A stretch of DNA of 64,000 bases, taken from Eutrophocola sp965662685 (GTDB lineage Bacteria; Pseudomonadota; Gammaproteobacteria; Pseudomonadales; Pseudohongiellaceae). The DNA lies in contig CBFIIQ010000009.1 of NCBI GenBank assembly GCA_965662685.1, forward strand, positions 1 through 64,000, read 5' to 3'. Numbering within the stretch: the first letter of the stretch is position 1; every line of letters starts with the position of its first letter. The notes under the pieces are model-generated. The model saw nothing but the letters and a program-made list of their open reading frames with translations. It made no database searches and was not told the origin of the DNA. Positions 51,709-61,022 of this stretch are shown here, in pieces. The translations under genes and the position numbers were made by a program.

Positions 51709-52332
51709 ATGGAAAAGCCCATGCATCATCTTACAATTCTCAGGCCTGTGATATTACTATCCACTCTGGCATTGCTTGCTGCCTGTGGAACCATACTGCG
51801 GGGTGATGTTGTCACCTTTCATGAAGGGCCGCTGCCTGCAGGCGAAACCATCCGGGTAGAAGCCCTTGATCCGGCGAAGGGACAAACACTGGAGTTTCGC
51901 CGCTATGCCCGCCAGGTCAGTGACGAGCTTCGCAAGGTGGGCTATTTTCCTGTTGCTGACGATGAAGCAGCGCAGTTAATCGCGCAACTGGATTATGGGG
52001 TGGAAACCGGTCCGGTAAATGTACGCCTTGAGAGAAATGGTCCTTATGCCTACTACCATTTTTCCTATGGCCGCTTCAGGAATCCATTCTATTTTGGCCT
52101 TATGAACCGGTGGGAACCGGAAGTCCGCTCTACACCTACCTATATAAGGACGCTTTCCATGGCAATCGTGAAAAACGACATGAATAATGAACGTTTATTT
52201 GAAGGGCGTGTGGAAAGTATTGGTGCCAGCAGGCAGATGCAGGAAGTCATGCAGTATCTTATCACTGTGTTGTTCTCGAATTTCCCTGGTGAAAGCGGGG
52301 TGACCAAAGTAGTGACTATAGAAATGGATTAG
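51709..52332 (+). CDS. DUF4136-like lipoprotein
   Basis: The 207-residue protein has a signal sequence with lipobox LLAAC (TLALLAACGT), so it should be an outer-membrane or periplasmic lipoprotein. The central region (FRRYARQVSDELRKVGYFPV, AQLIAQLDYGVETG) and the C-terminal SMAIVKNDMNNERLFEGRV fit DUF4136. The function is unknown. The ATG at 51709 or 51721 may be used. About 190 bp follow before the convergent exported-protein gene, and I see nothing distinct in that gap. Confidence 0.75.
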   Translation: MEKPMHHLTILRPVILLSTLALLAACGTILRGDVVTFHEGPLPAGETIRVEALDPAKGQTLEFRRYARQVSDELRKVGYFPVADDEAAQLIAQLDYGVETGPVNVRLERNGPYAYYHFSYGRFRNPFYFGLMNRWEPEVRSTPTYIRTLSMAIVKNDMNNERLFEGRVESIGASRQMQEVMQYLITVLFSNFPGESGVTKVVTIEMD

Positions 52333-52521
52333 CTGAATTTTTATCCTGCGCGTTTTGGTAACAGTGACACTCTGGTCAATCAGAATCAATTTCCTGAGCG
52401 GATTGGTGCAATTGATGAAATGGAATAATCTGTCTCACGATTTTTGAGATTCCTTATCTATACAAAGCTTGTAAAAATTTTATAAAAGGACTGGTAAATC
52501 CCGGTGTATTTTCTCTGTGCT

Positions 52522-52884
52522 TCATTGCCGGATGCGAAAATAGGAACCCTGAACTTCTACTCCATTATCAAGACGACCGGCCGGTTCAATGATGATTTCC
52601 TTTGCCTGCAAATGCCAGCAATCTCCGGAGCCAATTTCATGACTGATACCATCGCCAGTGATCACCAGCGCCAGGTCTTGCTGTTCCTCCTCTACGCATA
52701 CACGGTATTGACGTGGCAGGGTGCTGTGATTGATTGTCAGTTTCTGATCATCGGCCAAGCTGAACGCCTTTGCCACCATTCGAATTTTGAGGGGTACAGA
52801 CTCTGCCGCAAACGTCTGCGTTAGCATCAGGGAGACAGCTGCGGGTAACAGTAGTGCCAGCATGGTTACTTTAAAATTATTCAT
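52522..52884 (-). CDS. Small exported protein of unknown function
   Basis: The 120-residue product has a clear signal peptide (VTMLALLLPAAVSLMLTQTFAAE) and a mature part of about 95 residues with beta-type sequence and two cysteines (YRVCVEEEQQD, SGDCWHLQ). No family is recognised. The ATG at 52884 has GGAGG eight bases upstream, better than the ATG at 52899, which lies on the ribosome site. It starts 30 bp after the OmpA-family gene and is probably cotranscribed with it. Confidence 0.6.
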   Translation of the reverse strand: MNNFKVTMLALLLPAAVSLMLTQTFAAESVPLKIRMVAKAFSLADDQKLTINHSTLPRQYRVCVEEEQQDLALVITGDGISHEIGSGDCWHLQAKEIIIEPAGRLDNGVEVQGSYFRIRQ

Positions 52885-52914
52885 TTTTCTGCCCTCCATT
52901 GAGATTAAGTTGCT

Positions 52915-54075
52915 CTACCGGGAACTCTGTGTGCCGGTTACTTCAACCACAACACGGCGATCAGGTTGCAGGCAGGCTTTCAGAGTGTCCGAGACCGGCC
53001 CAGAGCATTGTCGCGGGCTGGTCACAGGCTCGTCACTGTTTACGCCTGTAGCAGTAATGCGCTGGTTGGGAACGCCGGCCTGGACCAGATAGCTACGGAC
53101 GGTTTCCGCACGGCGCCGGGACAGGGCGAGGTTGTAAGTCCGTGTGCCTATGCGGTCGGTATGGCCGGTTACTATGACGACTTCATAATTCAGATCAGCC
53201 ATATCGCGAACCAGTCCGTCCAGTATATTCTCGCCCTCGGTTCTCAATTCCGACTTGTCAAAATCAAACAGCGTGCTGGCAGACAGTGTGATTTCGGCAG
53301 GCAGGACAACAGGTACAGGCGTTGGTGCGGGGGAAGTAGTGGGAGAGGGCGAGAGTATTTGTGTGGGTTCTCGATCCATTTGAGTATTTGCGCTTGCAGC
53401 ACGTGCCGACCTGCGAGAGCCGAAGCGATAAATCATACTGACAGAAAAGGTATCCACGCGGTTACCGGTCATACGGTTACTTTCGATACGGTAACGCTCC
53501 ACCTCGGCCCGTAACGTGAAAATATCATTAAACGCATATTGTATGCCCGCGCCAAATTTTTCATTTATGTCACGCTCACTGCGATTAAAAAATCCCGTGC
53601 CGATCTCGCTGTCGATAAATTTCTGTTCAACACGTGCATTATTAAACCCTGCCCGGGCGAAAGCAGACAATCCAAAATCAAGCGGTAATATACCGACAAG
53701 ATCTACTGAGAAACCGTCCATAGAAGTTTCTCCTCCCTGTATGTCTGCCTGTAAAAGAGTGCTCATGAAATTGAAATTACCATGATCAAAAAAACCGGCC
53801 TCAAGGGCAAAATGCGGGTTGAACTGGTAACCGCCAAAAATTTTGTAGGTCTTGTCGTCATCATTTCTGTTGAACTGACTAATAGAATAACCATCGCCCT
53901 GGAGTGAGGAGATGATGTCATTTTTCCTGATGTCAGCACTGGACCAGCCGGCACCAATGCCGGCATACCAATCGTATTCCTGGGCCATTGAATTTGTGCC
54001 GGATAACAGCAAGGGCATGCCCAGTAATATTCGACAGTAAAATTTGCATATGCCGCCAGCAATATGGGATTCCAT
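52915..54075 (-). CDS. OmpA-family outer-membrane protein
   Basis: The 386-residue protein has an N-terminal signal and an eight-strand beta-barrel (about 30-215; DWYAGIGAGWSSAD, FGGYQFNPHFALEAGFF, VDTFSVSMIYRFG). A proline/threonine-rich linker follows, then a C-terminal OmpA peptidoglycan-binding domain (FDFDKSELRTEG, VTGHTDRIGTRTYNLALSRRRAETVRSYL, GVNSDEPV). It tethers the outer membrane to the cell wall. ATG 54075 has AGGAG six bases upstream. An FNR-like box lies 80 bp upstream. Confidence 0.9.
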   Translation of the reverse strand: MESHIAGGICKFYCRILLGMPLLLSGTNSMAQEYDWYAGIGAGWSSADIRKNDIISSLQGDGYSISQFNRNDDDKTYKIFGGYQFNPHFALEAGFFDHGNFNFMSTLLQADIQGGETSMDGFSVDLVGILPLDFGLSAFARAGFNNARVEQKFIDSEIGTGFFNRSERDINEKFGAGIQYAFNDIFTLRAEVERYRIESNRMTGNRVDTFSVSMIYRFGSRRSARAASANTQMDREPTQILSPSPTTSPAPTPVPVVLPAEITLSASTLFDFDKSELRTEGENILDGLVRDMADLNYEVVIVTGHTDRIGTRTYNLALSRRRAETVRSYLVQAGVPNQRITATGVNSDEPVTSPRQCSGPVSDTLKACLQPDRRVVVEVTGTQSSR

Positions 54076-54125
54076 GTATTTCTCCTGAATGATGTTTGAT
54101 TGGCACTGACTTTTCATAATGTTTT

Positions 54126-54166
54126 ATTTGAACTCCTGACGTAGCTGCCAACCTGATACAGATCAA
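54126..54166 (-). promoter_or_regulatory. FNR-like promoter for the OmpA-family gene
   Basis: The box CTGATACAGATCAA (54153-54166) is one base from consensus. The hexamer at the usual spacing is TCAAAT (54131-54126), poorer than at the other promoters. The start near 54118 would give a 43-base leader. Confidence 0.45.
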
Positions 54167-54260
54167 TTTCCCGGGCAGTGTTGTCATACCGGTGGATTTT
54201 TTTATCAACTTGCCTGGTAAGAAAAATATCTTCAAAAAAAAACTTGCTCCGAGCCATTTT

Positions 54261-54294
54261 TTGATTCAGATCATGATTTTGATGACGTCATCAA
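54261..54294. promoter_or_regulatory. FNR-like half box and perfect 16-bp palindrome
   Basis: TTGATTCAGATCAT (54261-54274) resembles the FNR box. It is followed by TTGATGACGTCATCAA (54279-54294), a perfect palindrome whose half-sites are two bases too far apart for FNR. No good -10 at the usual spacing is seen. The region may bind another dimeric regulator controlling the cold-shock-like gene. Confidence 0.35.
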
Positions 54295-54340
54295 GAAAAA
54301 TGAATCTCCAAAAACCTGAAAGATACAGCGAGGAAAAAAT

Positions 54341-54619
54341 ATGGAGTCGGTAATTAACGAAACTGGGAATGAAACAAGAGCGGATTTTCCTGCTTTTCAG
54401 CACGGAGAGATCAAGTACCTGGAACGCGATGCTGATTATGGCGTAATCGAATCCAGTGATGGCAAGCATGTATATTTTGAGTGCGGTTGCGTCATTGGTG
54501 TTGATTTTTTCCGCCTGCAGGCAGGCGACAGAGTGGTGTACTGTATTAATAGAGACAGGCGCTTGCGTCAGGCGAGCAATGTATACCTGGCAGGGAGTCA
54601 TGCCTTCCAGGAATGGTAA
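54341..54619 (+). CDS. Cold-shock-like OB-fold protein
   Basis: The 92-residue protein has a core HGEIKYLERDADYGVIESSDGKHVYFECGCVIG that aligns with the C-terminal domain of the hibernation factor at 9523 (VLRVLPEESYGFLQ, IYFSANAVVG). Both keep the spacing of cold-shock domains but lack classical RNP motifs. It probably binds RNA or a ribosome site. GAGG precedes the ATG. It may be a stand-alone relative of the hibernation-factor domain. It lies divergent from the OmpA gene, behind the palindrome at 54279. Confidence 0.65.
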   Translation: MESVINETGNETRADFPAFQHGEIKYLERDADYGVIESSDGKHVYFECGCVIGVDFFRLQAGDRVVYCINRDRRLRQASNVYLAGSHAFQEW

Positions 54620-54670
54620 ATGCTAATGCTGTTGTGTAGTGATTATGTAGTGATTTTGAAATGATAATAA

Positions 54671-55180
54671 ATGAGGCAAATAATGCGAGCGGTTAGAGTG
54701 CGGCGAATATTTCTGGCAAGCCTGTGTCTGTACATATCGGGTGCTCTTTTGGCTGACGTCGAAATTGCTTGGGTAGAGCCGGAAAAGTTTCGTGATATCC
54801 GCGGTGGCGTGGTCAACCAGAGACGCTTCCAGAATCAGGTGGTCGCAGTGTTGACAGCATATTTTGAGGAGGCGGCAAAGGAGACATTGCCTGCGGGTCA
54901 GAATCTGCGACTTTCCATTACTGATGTAGATCTGGCAGGTGACGTTGAGTATTTTTTCTTTCGATTTCCCTTCGGCGTAAGGGTGATGCGTGATGTTTAC
55001 TTTCCAGCAATTCAATTCAATTATGTGCTAAGTGATGAAGACGGCAGGATTATTGCGACAGGGGAGGAGAATATCAAGGATATGGGTTATTTGTATTCGG
55101 GCAGAAGGTCTATCAACAATCCTCCTTTCGATTATGAAAAACGCATGATAGATGACTGGTTCAGGAAAAGCTTTGGCTAA
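54671..55180 (+). CDS. DUF3016-like exported protein
   Basis: The 169-residue protein has a signal peptide (RRIFLASLCLYISGALLA). A DUF3016-type body follows: VEIAWVEPEKFRDI, FQNQVVAVLTAYFEEAA and LRLSITDVDLAGDVEY. The domain is found in periplasmic proteins of unknown role. Start may be 54671 or 54683. It follows the cold-shock-like gene by 51 bp, and the DUF1540-like gene lies about 110 bp downstream. Confidence 0.75.
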   Translation: MRQIMRAVRVRRIFLASLCLYISGALLADVEIAWVEPEKFRDIRGGVVNQRRFQNQVVAVLTAYFEEAAKETLPAGQNLRLSITDVDLAGDVEYFFFRFPFGVRVMRDVYFPAIQFNYVLSDEDGRIIATGEENIKDMGYLYSGRRSINNPPFDYEKRMIDDWFRKSFG

Positions 55181-55292
55181 ACCTGTGCGTTTAATTGTTT
55201 GATGAGTTGCATGACAAGGCACGGGCAAAAACATCGGGTTAATCAGCAACAGCGATAGCAGGCTTAACAATACTTCGAGCGAGGTAAAAAAA

Positions 55293-55586
55293 ATGAAAGT
55301 GTTGATGGACATACCACTGATAAAACAATGCAGTATGGAAGAATGTGTTTTCAATGATAAAAAAAAATGTCACACCAGAGCGATTACGGTGGGCGATGGT
55401 GCAAGCCCCCAATGTGACACATTTTTTGTCGCACACAAGCATGCGAAACAAAACAATACAGCAGGTGTTGGTGCCTGCAAGGTAGTCAGTTGCCGTTTCA
55501 ACCAGGATTATGGCTGTCTGGCAGAGAATATAATCGTTGGTCATGTCAGGAGCCTTGCCAAGTGTGAGACTTTTGACCCCCTGTAG
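55293..55586 (+). CDS. Cysteine-rich protein with two DUF1540-like motifs
   Basis: The 97 residues contain two copies of a cysteine motif (about 13-45 and 60-93). Both share the pattern C-x4-C-x-F-N, then a further cysteine, a valine-rich turn and a final S/A-x-C-x-T-F. This fits the metal-binding DUF1540 family, best known in Gram-positive bacteria and anaerobes. Each motif has four cysteines (QCSMEECVFN; ACKVVSCRFN), suggesting two metal sites. GAGG precedes the ATG. It ends nine bases before PEP synthase, so the two are probably cotranscribed. Confidence 0.7.
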   Translation: MKVLMDIPLIKQCSMEECVFNDKKKCHTRAITVGDGASPQCDTFFVAHKHAKQNNTAGVGACKVVSCRFNQDYGCLAENIIVGHVRSLAKCETFDPL

Positions 55587-55595
55587 AATTTCACG

Positions 55596-58019
55596 ATGAA
55601 CAAACAGTTCTACCAGGATCATGGTAAAACTTCGGCAAAAACATTCATTGTTTCGCTGGATAAGGTGGATAACACCCGTCTGAATGAGGTTGGCGGCAAG
55701 AATGCCTCTCTGGGTGAGATGCTGCAGCACATGCGCCAAAGTGGCGTTCGAGTACCGGATGGATTTGCCATTACTGCAGATGCTTACTGGTATTTCCTGG
55801 ACCGCACCGGTCTGAGAAAGAGGATAGCCGAAAAACTGGCCCTGCTGGAAGCGGGCGATGCGGATATTGTCACCACCGGAAAGCAGATTCGCCGCATGAT
55901 CCTGGGCAAGACGTTTCCTGCTGACCTGGTTGCCGCAATACATGAAGCCTATAAGGTTCTGGGAAAAAATGAGAAAGGCAGTTTATCAGTGGCTGTGCGC
56001 AGCAGTGCTACTGCCGAGGATTTACCGGATGCCAGTTTCGCAGGTCAACAGGAAAGTTTTCTTAACGTGCATGGCGAGGATGCGTTAGTTAGCGCCTGTC
56101 GACGTTGCTATGCCTCCCTGTTTACTGAACGTTCTATAAATTACCGCAATATTCATAAATTTAATCACATGAAGGTGGCATTGTCGGTTGGTGTACAGCG
56201 CATGGTGAGAGCAGATAAAGCGGGAGCCGGCGTGATGTTTTCCATTGACACTGAAACAGGCTACGACAAGCTTGTGTTAATCAATGCCAATTGGGGACTT
56301 GGGGAAACCGTGGTTCAGGGTAATGTGGATCCGGATGAATATCTCGTATTCAAACCGCTGCTTTCTCACAACGGATTCAGGCCTCTTATTGAAAAAAATA
56401 TCGGGGCCAAGGAAAAGAAACTTGTACTGGGCAGGGGCAAGCCCACGGTACTGACCAGGACCACTGCCCGGGAACGCCGCTCTGCTGTTCTTGACGACGA
56501 CCTTATTTTGCAATTGGCGCGCTGGGCCGTGTCAATTGAAAATCATTATGGCAGGCCAATGGATATGGAGTGGGCTCTGGATGGTGTGAGTGGTGAATTG
56601 TTCATTATCCAGGCACGCCCGGAAACAGTGCAATCCAGAAAAGCCGCAGTTACTTTGAAAACTTACACTCTCAGGAATAAAGGCAGATGTCTGACTAGTG
56701 GGATCGGTATCGGTGATGCTGTTGCCATTGGCAAAATATGCAAATTAGCGTCCGTGGTGGACAGCGATAAATTTCAGGACGGTTCAGTATTAGTGACGAC
56801 GGTGACTGATCCTGACTGGTTGCCGGTAATGAAGCGCGCAGCAGCTATCGTTACTGATCATGGTGGACGTACTTCCCATGCCGCCATTGTCAGTCGTGAA
56901 CTGGGTCTGCCAGCGGTAGTTGGGACCGGTGATGCCATGCGTATTCTCGAAGCAGGGCGTGAGGTCACTGTTTCCTGCGCCGAGGGAGATGAGGGATTTG
57001 TATATGAAGGTAGTGCTGAAGTGAAGGTAAGAGACGTCAGTCTGGACGATATTCCTGTCACTCGCACCCATATTATGCTGAATATGGCGAATCCGGCAGC
57101 GGCTCTGCGCTGGTGGCGTTTACCGACCGATGGTATAGGACTGGCACGGATGGAATTTATCATTAACAACAGTGTCCGCATTCATCCCATGGCCCTGCTT
57201 GAGCCGCAGCGGGTTTCTGACCGGGAGGTTCGTCGGCAGATTGCTTCTTTAACCAGAGGCCGGGAGGATAAACCGGGGTATTTCGTTGACACCCTGGCCA
57301 TGGGTATAGCGCGTCTTGCCGCGTCAGCTTATCCATCTCCTGTTATCGTGCGCATGAGTGATTTTAAAACCAATGAATATGCGAAGCTATTGGGCGGGGC
57401 TGATTTTGAGCCGCAGGAAGCCAACCCCATGCTCGGCTGGCGCGGGGCGAGCCGTTATTACAGTCAAGGCTACAGGGAAGGTTTTGGCTTGGAATGCCTG
57501 GCAGTAAAAAAGGTACGCGAGCAGATCGGGCTCGACAACGTCATCGTCATGATTCCTTTTTGCCGGACGCCTGAGGAGGCGGACCTTGTATTGGAGGTGA
57601 TGGCGAATAATGGCTTGCGGCGCGGAGAAGCGGGCCTGCAGGTGTATGTCATGGCGGAGATTCCGGCTAATGTAATACTGGCCGAGGAATTCGCGCAGCG
57701 CTTTGATGGTTTTTCCATTGGCAGCAACGACCTGACACAACTGATATTGGGCGTGGACCGGGATTCTGCCCAGCTTGCCGGACTCTTTAATGACCGGCAT
57801 GAAGCGGTGCGGCGCTCCATTGCGGCATTAATCAAAAGCGCCCATAAAGCCGGACTCAAGGTAGGCTTGTGTGGGCAGGCGCCAAGCGATCATCCTGATT
57901 TTGCCCGTTTCCTGGTGGCTGCGGGAATCGATTCCATTTCTGTAAATCCCGAAAGTTTTCTTGCCGTAAAACAACATGTGGCAGTAGCGGAGTCAGAAAT
58001 TTCCAGAGGTCGGAATTAA
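55596..58019 (+). CDS. ppsA: Phosphoenolpyruvate synthase
   Basis: This 807-residue enzyme makes PEP, AMP and phosphate from pyruvate and ATP. Domain order is as expected. The ATP-grasp part (VGGKNASLGEML, SVAVRSSATAEDLPDASFAGQQ) comes first, then the phosphohistidine domain with DHGGRTSHAAIVSRELG (catalytic histidine) and the C-terminal PEP/pyruvate barrel (RMSDFKTNEY, ANPMLGWRGASRY, IGSNDLTQLILGVDR). It would recycle pyruvate into glycogen precursors or run in reverse. It lies behind the DUF1540 gene and in front of the Nudix gene. Confidence 0.95.
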   Translation: MNKQFYQDHGKTSAKTFIVSLDKVDNTRLNEVGGKNASLGEMLQHMRQSGVRVPDGFAITADAYWYFLDRTGLRKRIAEKLALLEAGDADIVTTGKQIRRMILGKTFPADLVAAIHEAYKVLGKNEKGSLSVAVRSSATAEDLPDASFAGQQESFLNVHGEDALVSACRRCYASLFTERSINYRNIHKFNHMKVALSVGVQRMVRADKAGAGVMFSIDTETGYDKLVLINANWGLGETVVQGNVDPDEYLVFKPLLSHNGFRPLIEKNIGAKEKKLVLGRGKPTVLTRTTARERRSAVLDDDLILQLARWAVSIENHYGRPMDMEWALDGVSGELFIIQARPETVQSRKAAVTLKTYTLRNKGRCLTSGIGIGDAVAIGKICKLASVVDSDKFQDGSVLVTTVTDPDWLPVMKRAAAIVTDHGGRTSHAAIVSRELGLPAVVGTGDAMRILEAGREVTVSCAEGDEGFVYEGSAEVKVRDVSLDDIPVTRTHIMLNMANPAAALRWWRLPTDGIGLARMEFIINNSVRIHPMALLEPQRVSDREVRRQIASLTRGREDKPGYFVDTLAMGIARLAASAYPSPVIVRMSDFKTNEYAKLLGGADFEPQEANPMLGWRGASRYYSQGYREGFGLECLAVKKVREQIGLDNVIVMIPFCRTPEEADLVLEVMANNGLRRGEAGLQVYVMAEIPANVILAEEFAQRFDGFSIGSNDLTQLILGVDRDSAQLAGLFNDRHEAVRRSIAALIKSAHKAGLKVGLCGQAPSDHPDFARFLVAAGIDSISVNPESFLAVKQHVAVAESEISRGRN

Positions 58020-58130
58020 GCAACAGCGGTGCTGGAAAAGTCAGGCTTCGTGATTTTAATAATGCCGGGAACAAGCCGTGCTTAATTTTCAGGATCTGAC
58101 TTTTTTTTACCTGACACTGGAAACCCTGTT

Positions 58131-58592
58131 ATGAATGCCATAGCCCTGGATACCACTGCAGTAGCCGGGATTCTACTATCGCGGCCCGGGCCTTCAGGAA
58201 AGATTCTGCTGCTCAAACGCAGCGTGGAAAACTACTGGTGTCATGTGACTGGCCGCCTGGAAAAAGGAGAGCAGATATCGGCAGCAATGATCCGGGAGTT
58301 TCGTGAGGAAACCGGGGTAAAAGTCAGCAGGCTGTATTGTGCCGACTTCGTTGATGTCTTTTTTGATGCAAGGCTTGGCAAACTGAGAATGGTTCCGGTA
58401 TTTGTCGCTTACTGGCCAGATGAAGAGTTAAAACCGGTCTTGAACCACGAACATACTGAATATTGCTGGTGCTCTCTGGAGAAAGCGGTGCATTTGGCAC
58501 CATATCCAAACCAGCACCGGGTTTTCAGGCATGTCTGGAAGTATTTTGTCGATGATAAACCCGGTGCACAGATGCTGGTAAAAGCGTCCTGA
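58131..58592 (+). CDS. Nudix hydrolase
   Basis: The 153-residue protein has a complete Nudix box (GRLEKGEQISAAMIREFREE-TGV; pattern G-x5-E-x7-R-E-x2-E-E-x-G). It should hydrolyse a nucleoside diphosphate linked to another group with magnesium. The closest-looking relatives are dihydroneopterin-triphosphate-type enzymes (WCHVTGRLE), but the substrate is unknown. The start follows a U-rich leader. Confidence 0.85.
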   Translation: MNAIALDTTAVAGILLSRPGPSGKILLLKRSVENYWCHVTGRLEKGEQISAAMIREFREETGVKVSRLYCADFVDVFFDARLGKLRMVPVFVAYWPDEELKPVLNHEHTEYCWCSLEKAVHLAPYPNQHRVFRHVWKYFVDDKPGAQMLVKAS

Positions 58593-58667
58593 AAGCGCAG
58601 GGCTGCCTGCGGTGTCGAAACTGATCTATCGATTCATGTATCTGGAAAAAGGTCTCGGGAGGATAAT

Positions 58668-59573
58668 ATGGCGCTGAAAGATATTTCCTATGTGGAAGCC
58701 AAGCTGCAGTGGATGGAAGCCAATAGTATCTGGCCCAACGGGCAGCGCTACCTGTGGACAGATGCTTTTGGCCTGGTCCTGTATCTGTCACTCTATCAGG
58801 AAACTTCAGACACAAAATACCTTGAGCAAGCAAAAACACTGGTTAAAGAGGTCTATCGCGTGCTGGGCCGCCCACGGGGACTTCGTATCGGGGAGGCTGC
58901 GGACCGTGATGGCCAGTATTACCACTATCTGGCCATGTGGATTTATGCCCTGAGCTGCTACGCCAGATTTGATGTCGCATATCACGATGAAGCGGTAAAA
59001 CTGGTGAAAGACATCCACCCGGCTTTTGTCATTCCCGGTACCGGAGTGATCTGGAAAATGCGCGAAGACCTGTCTGGTCCATATCCGGGCTATGGTCTTG
59101 GCGCACTCGACGCCTATGACGGTTACGTGGTCTACCGTTTGCTGGATGCAGCTATGCTTGGTCGTGAAATCAATGAGATGTATGCATTGATGGCGCCAAA
59201 CTATAAAACATTGCATATCGACCAGGATCTCGGCCTGGGCATGATGATGTGGCTGTGTCACTTCTTTCCCGAAGAGCAATGGGCGACAGTACAGAGGGCC
59301 AGGAGCCTTGAGCACCTTGATCGATTATGGATTCATCCGCCGGGGTATTTCTGTCGCCAGGAAGGCTGGAGGGATATGAAATTTGCCTTTACCAATTACG
59401 GAATTTCTCTGGGCTTGCAGGCGGTCAATGCACGTTCGCAGCGGGTCAGCGCATTGAACCGGTTTTTTGATAATTATCAATCAGGGGATGAATACGATAG
59501 CAACGCCATTACCCATGTCATGGCCTGTACATCACATTTTCCGGGATTCTTCCTGAACGACGCGTTTAATTGA
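58668..59573 (+). CDS. Conserved hypothetical protein, possible (alpha/alpha)6 barrel
   Basis: The 301-residue cytoplasmic protein has repeated helical pairs with aromatic motifs (YLWTDAFGLVLYLSLY, GQYYHYLAMWIYALSCYARF, DAYDGYVVYRLLD, DLGLGMMMWLCHFF). This is like the helical toroid of six-hairpin glycosidases. No catalytic residues can be assigned. GGGAGG stands before the ATG. It follows the Nudix gene by 75 bp. A role in glucan or sugar metabolism is plausible from context only. Confidence 0.6.
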   Translation: MALKDISYVEAKLQWMEANSIWPNGQRYLWTDAFGLVLYLSLYQETSDTKYLEQAKTLVKEVYRVLGRPRGLRIGEAADRDGQYYHYLAMWIYALSCYARFDVAYHDEAVKLVKDIHPAFVIPGTGVIWKMREDLSGPYPGYGLGALDAYDGYVVYRLLDAAMLGREINEMYALMAPNYKTLHIDQDLGLGMMMWLCHFFPEEQWATVQRARSLEHLDRLWIHPPGYFCRQEGWRDMKFAFTNYGISLGLQAVNARSQRVSALNRFFDNYQSGDEYDSNAITHVMACTSHFPGFFLNDAFN

Positions 59574-59579
59574 TCGTGT

Positions 59580-60128
59580 TTATTTAACCGTGACCTCATG
59601 AACACGTGCATCATATCCTGCATGCCGTGAAAGTATCCTGATGGCATTGGCTTCCTCTTCAGGGTTGCGGACACGGACAAAGAGCAGAAGATGGCCCTCA
59701 TCCACCTGTTCCTCCAGGTATTCGGCGTCGCTTTGGTGAATCAGCATCCCTATCAGCGCACCTATAGTAAGAACACCTGCAGCTCCGGTTGCCGAGGCAA
59801 GTACCGCGCCACCGAAAATTCCTATCGAAGCCACTGCTATGCCCATGGCAGTGGTCGCGCCGGTAAACACCAGTGCGCCTGCCAGAGAACGGAAAGTATC
59901 ACCCAGGGACTCTTTTTTGACAAAAGCGGTTTCCGGTGCCAGCGAAGTATCGGTATGGGTATTGGTTTTCGTATAGAGCTCGCCGAGCGATTTCTCTACC
60001 GAGATTTCCCCCGCCAGCAGACCCAGTTCGTCATGCTTGAATCCCGATGCCCGCAGATCCCTGATCGCGGCCTCAAGGTGTTTGGCGTCGAAGAAAATAC
60101 CGATCGCTTCTCGTATGGATGTTGTCAT
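59580..60128 (-). CDS. YflT-like general stress protein with glycine-rich membrane hairpin
   Basis: The 182-residue protein starts with an alpha/beta domain (EAIGIFFDAKHLEAAIRDLRASGF) resembling the YflT/heat-induced stress protein domain. A hydrophobic glycine/alanine stretch (about 85-135) could form a membrane hairpin, and the last 45 residues return to an alpha/beta pattern. Such proteins are linked to general stress responses in many bacteria, but their activity is unknown. No FNR-like box was found upstream. Confidence 0.7.
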   Translation of the reverse strand: MTTSIREAIGIFFDAKHLEAAIRDLRASGFKHDELGLLAGEISVEKSLGELYTKTNTHTDTSLAPETAFVKKESLGDTFRSLAGALVFTGATTAMGIAVASIGIFGGAVLASATGAAGVLTIGALIGMLIHQSDAEYLEEQVDEGHLLLFVRVRNPEEEANAIRILSRHAGYDARVHEVTVK

Positions 60129-60185
60129 TACAGCCTACCTTGTTTGATAAATTTAAAGGGGTGGGGTCTGTGCTTGCCGGGCTCT

Positions 60186-60956
60186 TTATTGCGCTACCCA
60201 TCCGCCATCAACAGCCAGACATTGACCGGTAATGTAGCTGGCCTGATCGGTACATAGATAAAGAATAATGTTGGCCACGTCAGCCGCGCTGCCGATGCGG
60301 TGTTCGGGGACGCCAGCGATAACCTTCTCCCTGAAACCCGGTGTTGTTTGCATAAGACGTTCCAGCATTGGCGTCATGATAGGGCCGGGACATATAGCAT
60401 TAACCCGGATATTGGATTCAGCATATTCAAGGGCCGCGGTTTTGGTAAGCCCGGCTACGGCATGCTTGCTGGCGACATAGGCAGACAGTCCAGGAAAACC
60501 GATAAGACCTGCGATGGAGGAGAGATTGACAATTGCACCGCCACTGTTTTTTATCAGCTGTGGAATTTCGTACTTCATGCAGAGCCAAACGCCCTTGGTG
60601 TTGGTGGCAGTTACCCGGTTGAAATTATCTTCGCTGCCCATGGCCGTCACGCCTTGCTCTCCTTCGATTCCTGCATTGTTGCAGGCGATGTCCAGACGCC
60701 CGAATTTTGCTATTACCTGCATTACCAGCGCCTCGACCTGTCCGCTGTCGGAGACATCACAGGGAAAGAAAGCCGCTTCTCCACCATAATCCCGTATCCG
60801 GGACAGCAAATCCTCGCAACTGTCGGTATTGATGTCTGAAATCATAACCGTGGCGCCGTTCGCGGCAAATTTAAGCGCAGTCTCCTCGCCAATGCCGGAA
60901 CCGGCTCCGGTAATCAGGGCCACCTTGCCATCGAAATCAAATGTAATACCCCCCAT
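60186..60956 (-). CDS. Short-chain dehydrogenase/reductase
   Basis: The 256-residue SDR has the cofactor motif TGAGSGIG, NNAG (CNNAGIEG), the catalytic serine in NLSSIAG and YVASK with tyrosine and lysine. The acidic residue at the end of strand 2 (ISDINTD) favours NAD. The substrate cannot be told. The ATG at 60956 has GAGGAAG upstream, better than 60971. It is a monocistronic gene divergent from the PIMT-esterase fusion. Confidence 0.9.
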   Translation of the reverse strand: MGGITFDFDGKVALITGAGSGIGEETALKFAANGATVMISDINTDSCEDLLSRIRDYGGEAAFFPCDVSDSGQVEALVMQVIAKFGRLDIACNNAGIEGEQGVTAMGSEDNFNRVTATNTKGVWLCMKYEIPQLIKNSGGAIVNLSSIAGLIGFPGLSAYVASKHAVAGLTKTAALEYAESNIRVNAICPGPIMTPMLERLMQTTPGFREKVIAGVPEHRIGSAADVANIILYLCTDQASYITGQCLAVDGGWVAQ

Positions 60957-61022
60957 TATTATCTTCCTCATCTCTAATGAATTCCCAGGTTAACTAATTT
61001 AACAGCGGCGGTGGTTTTACTT

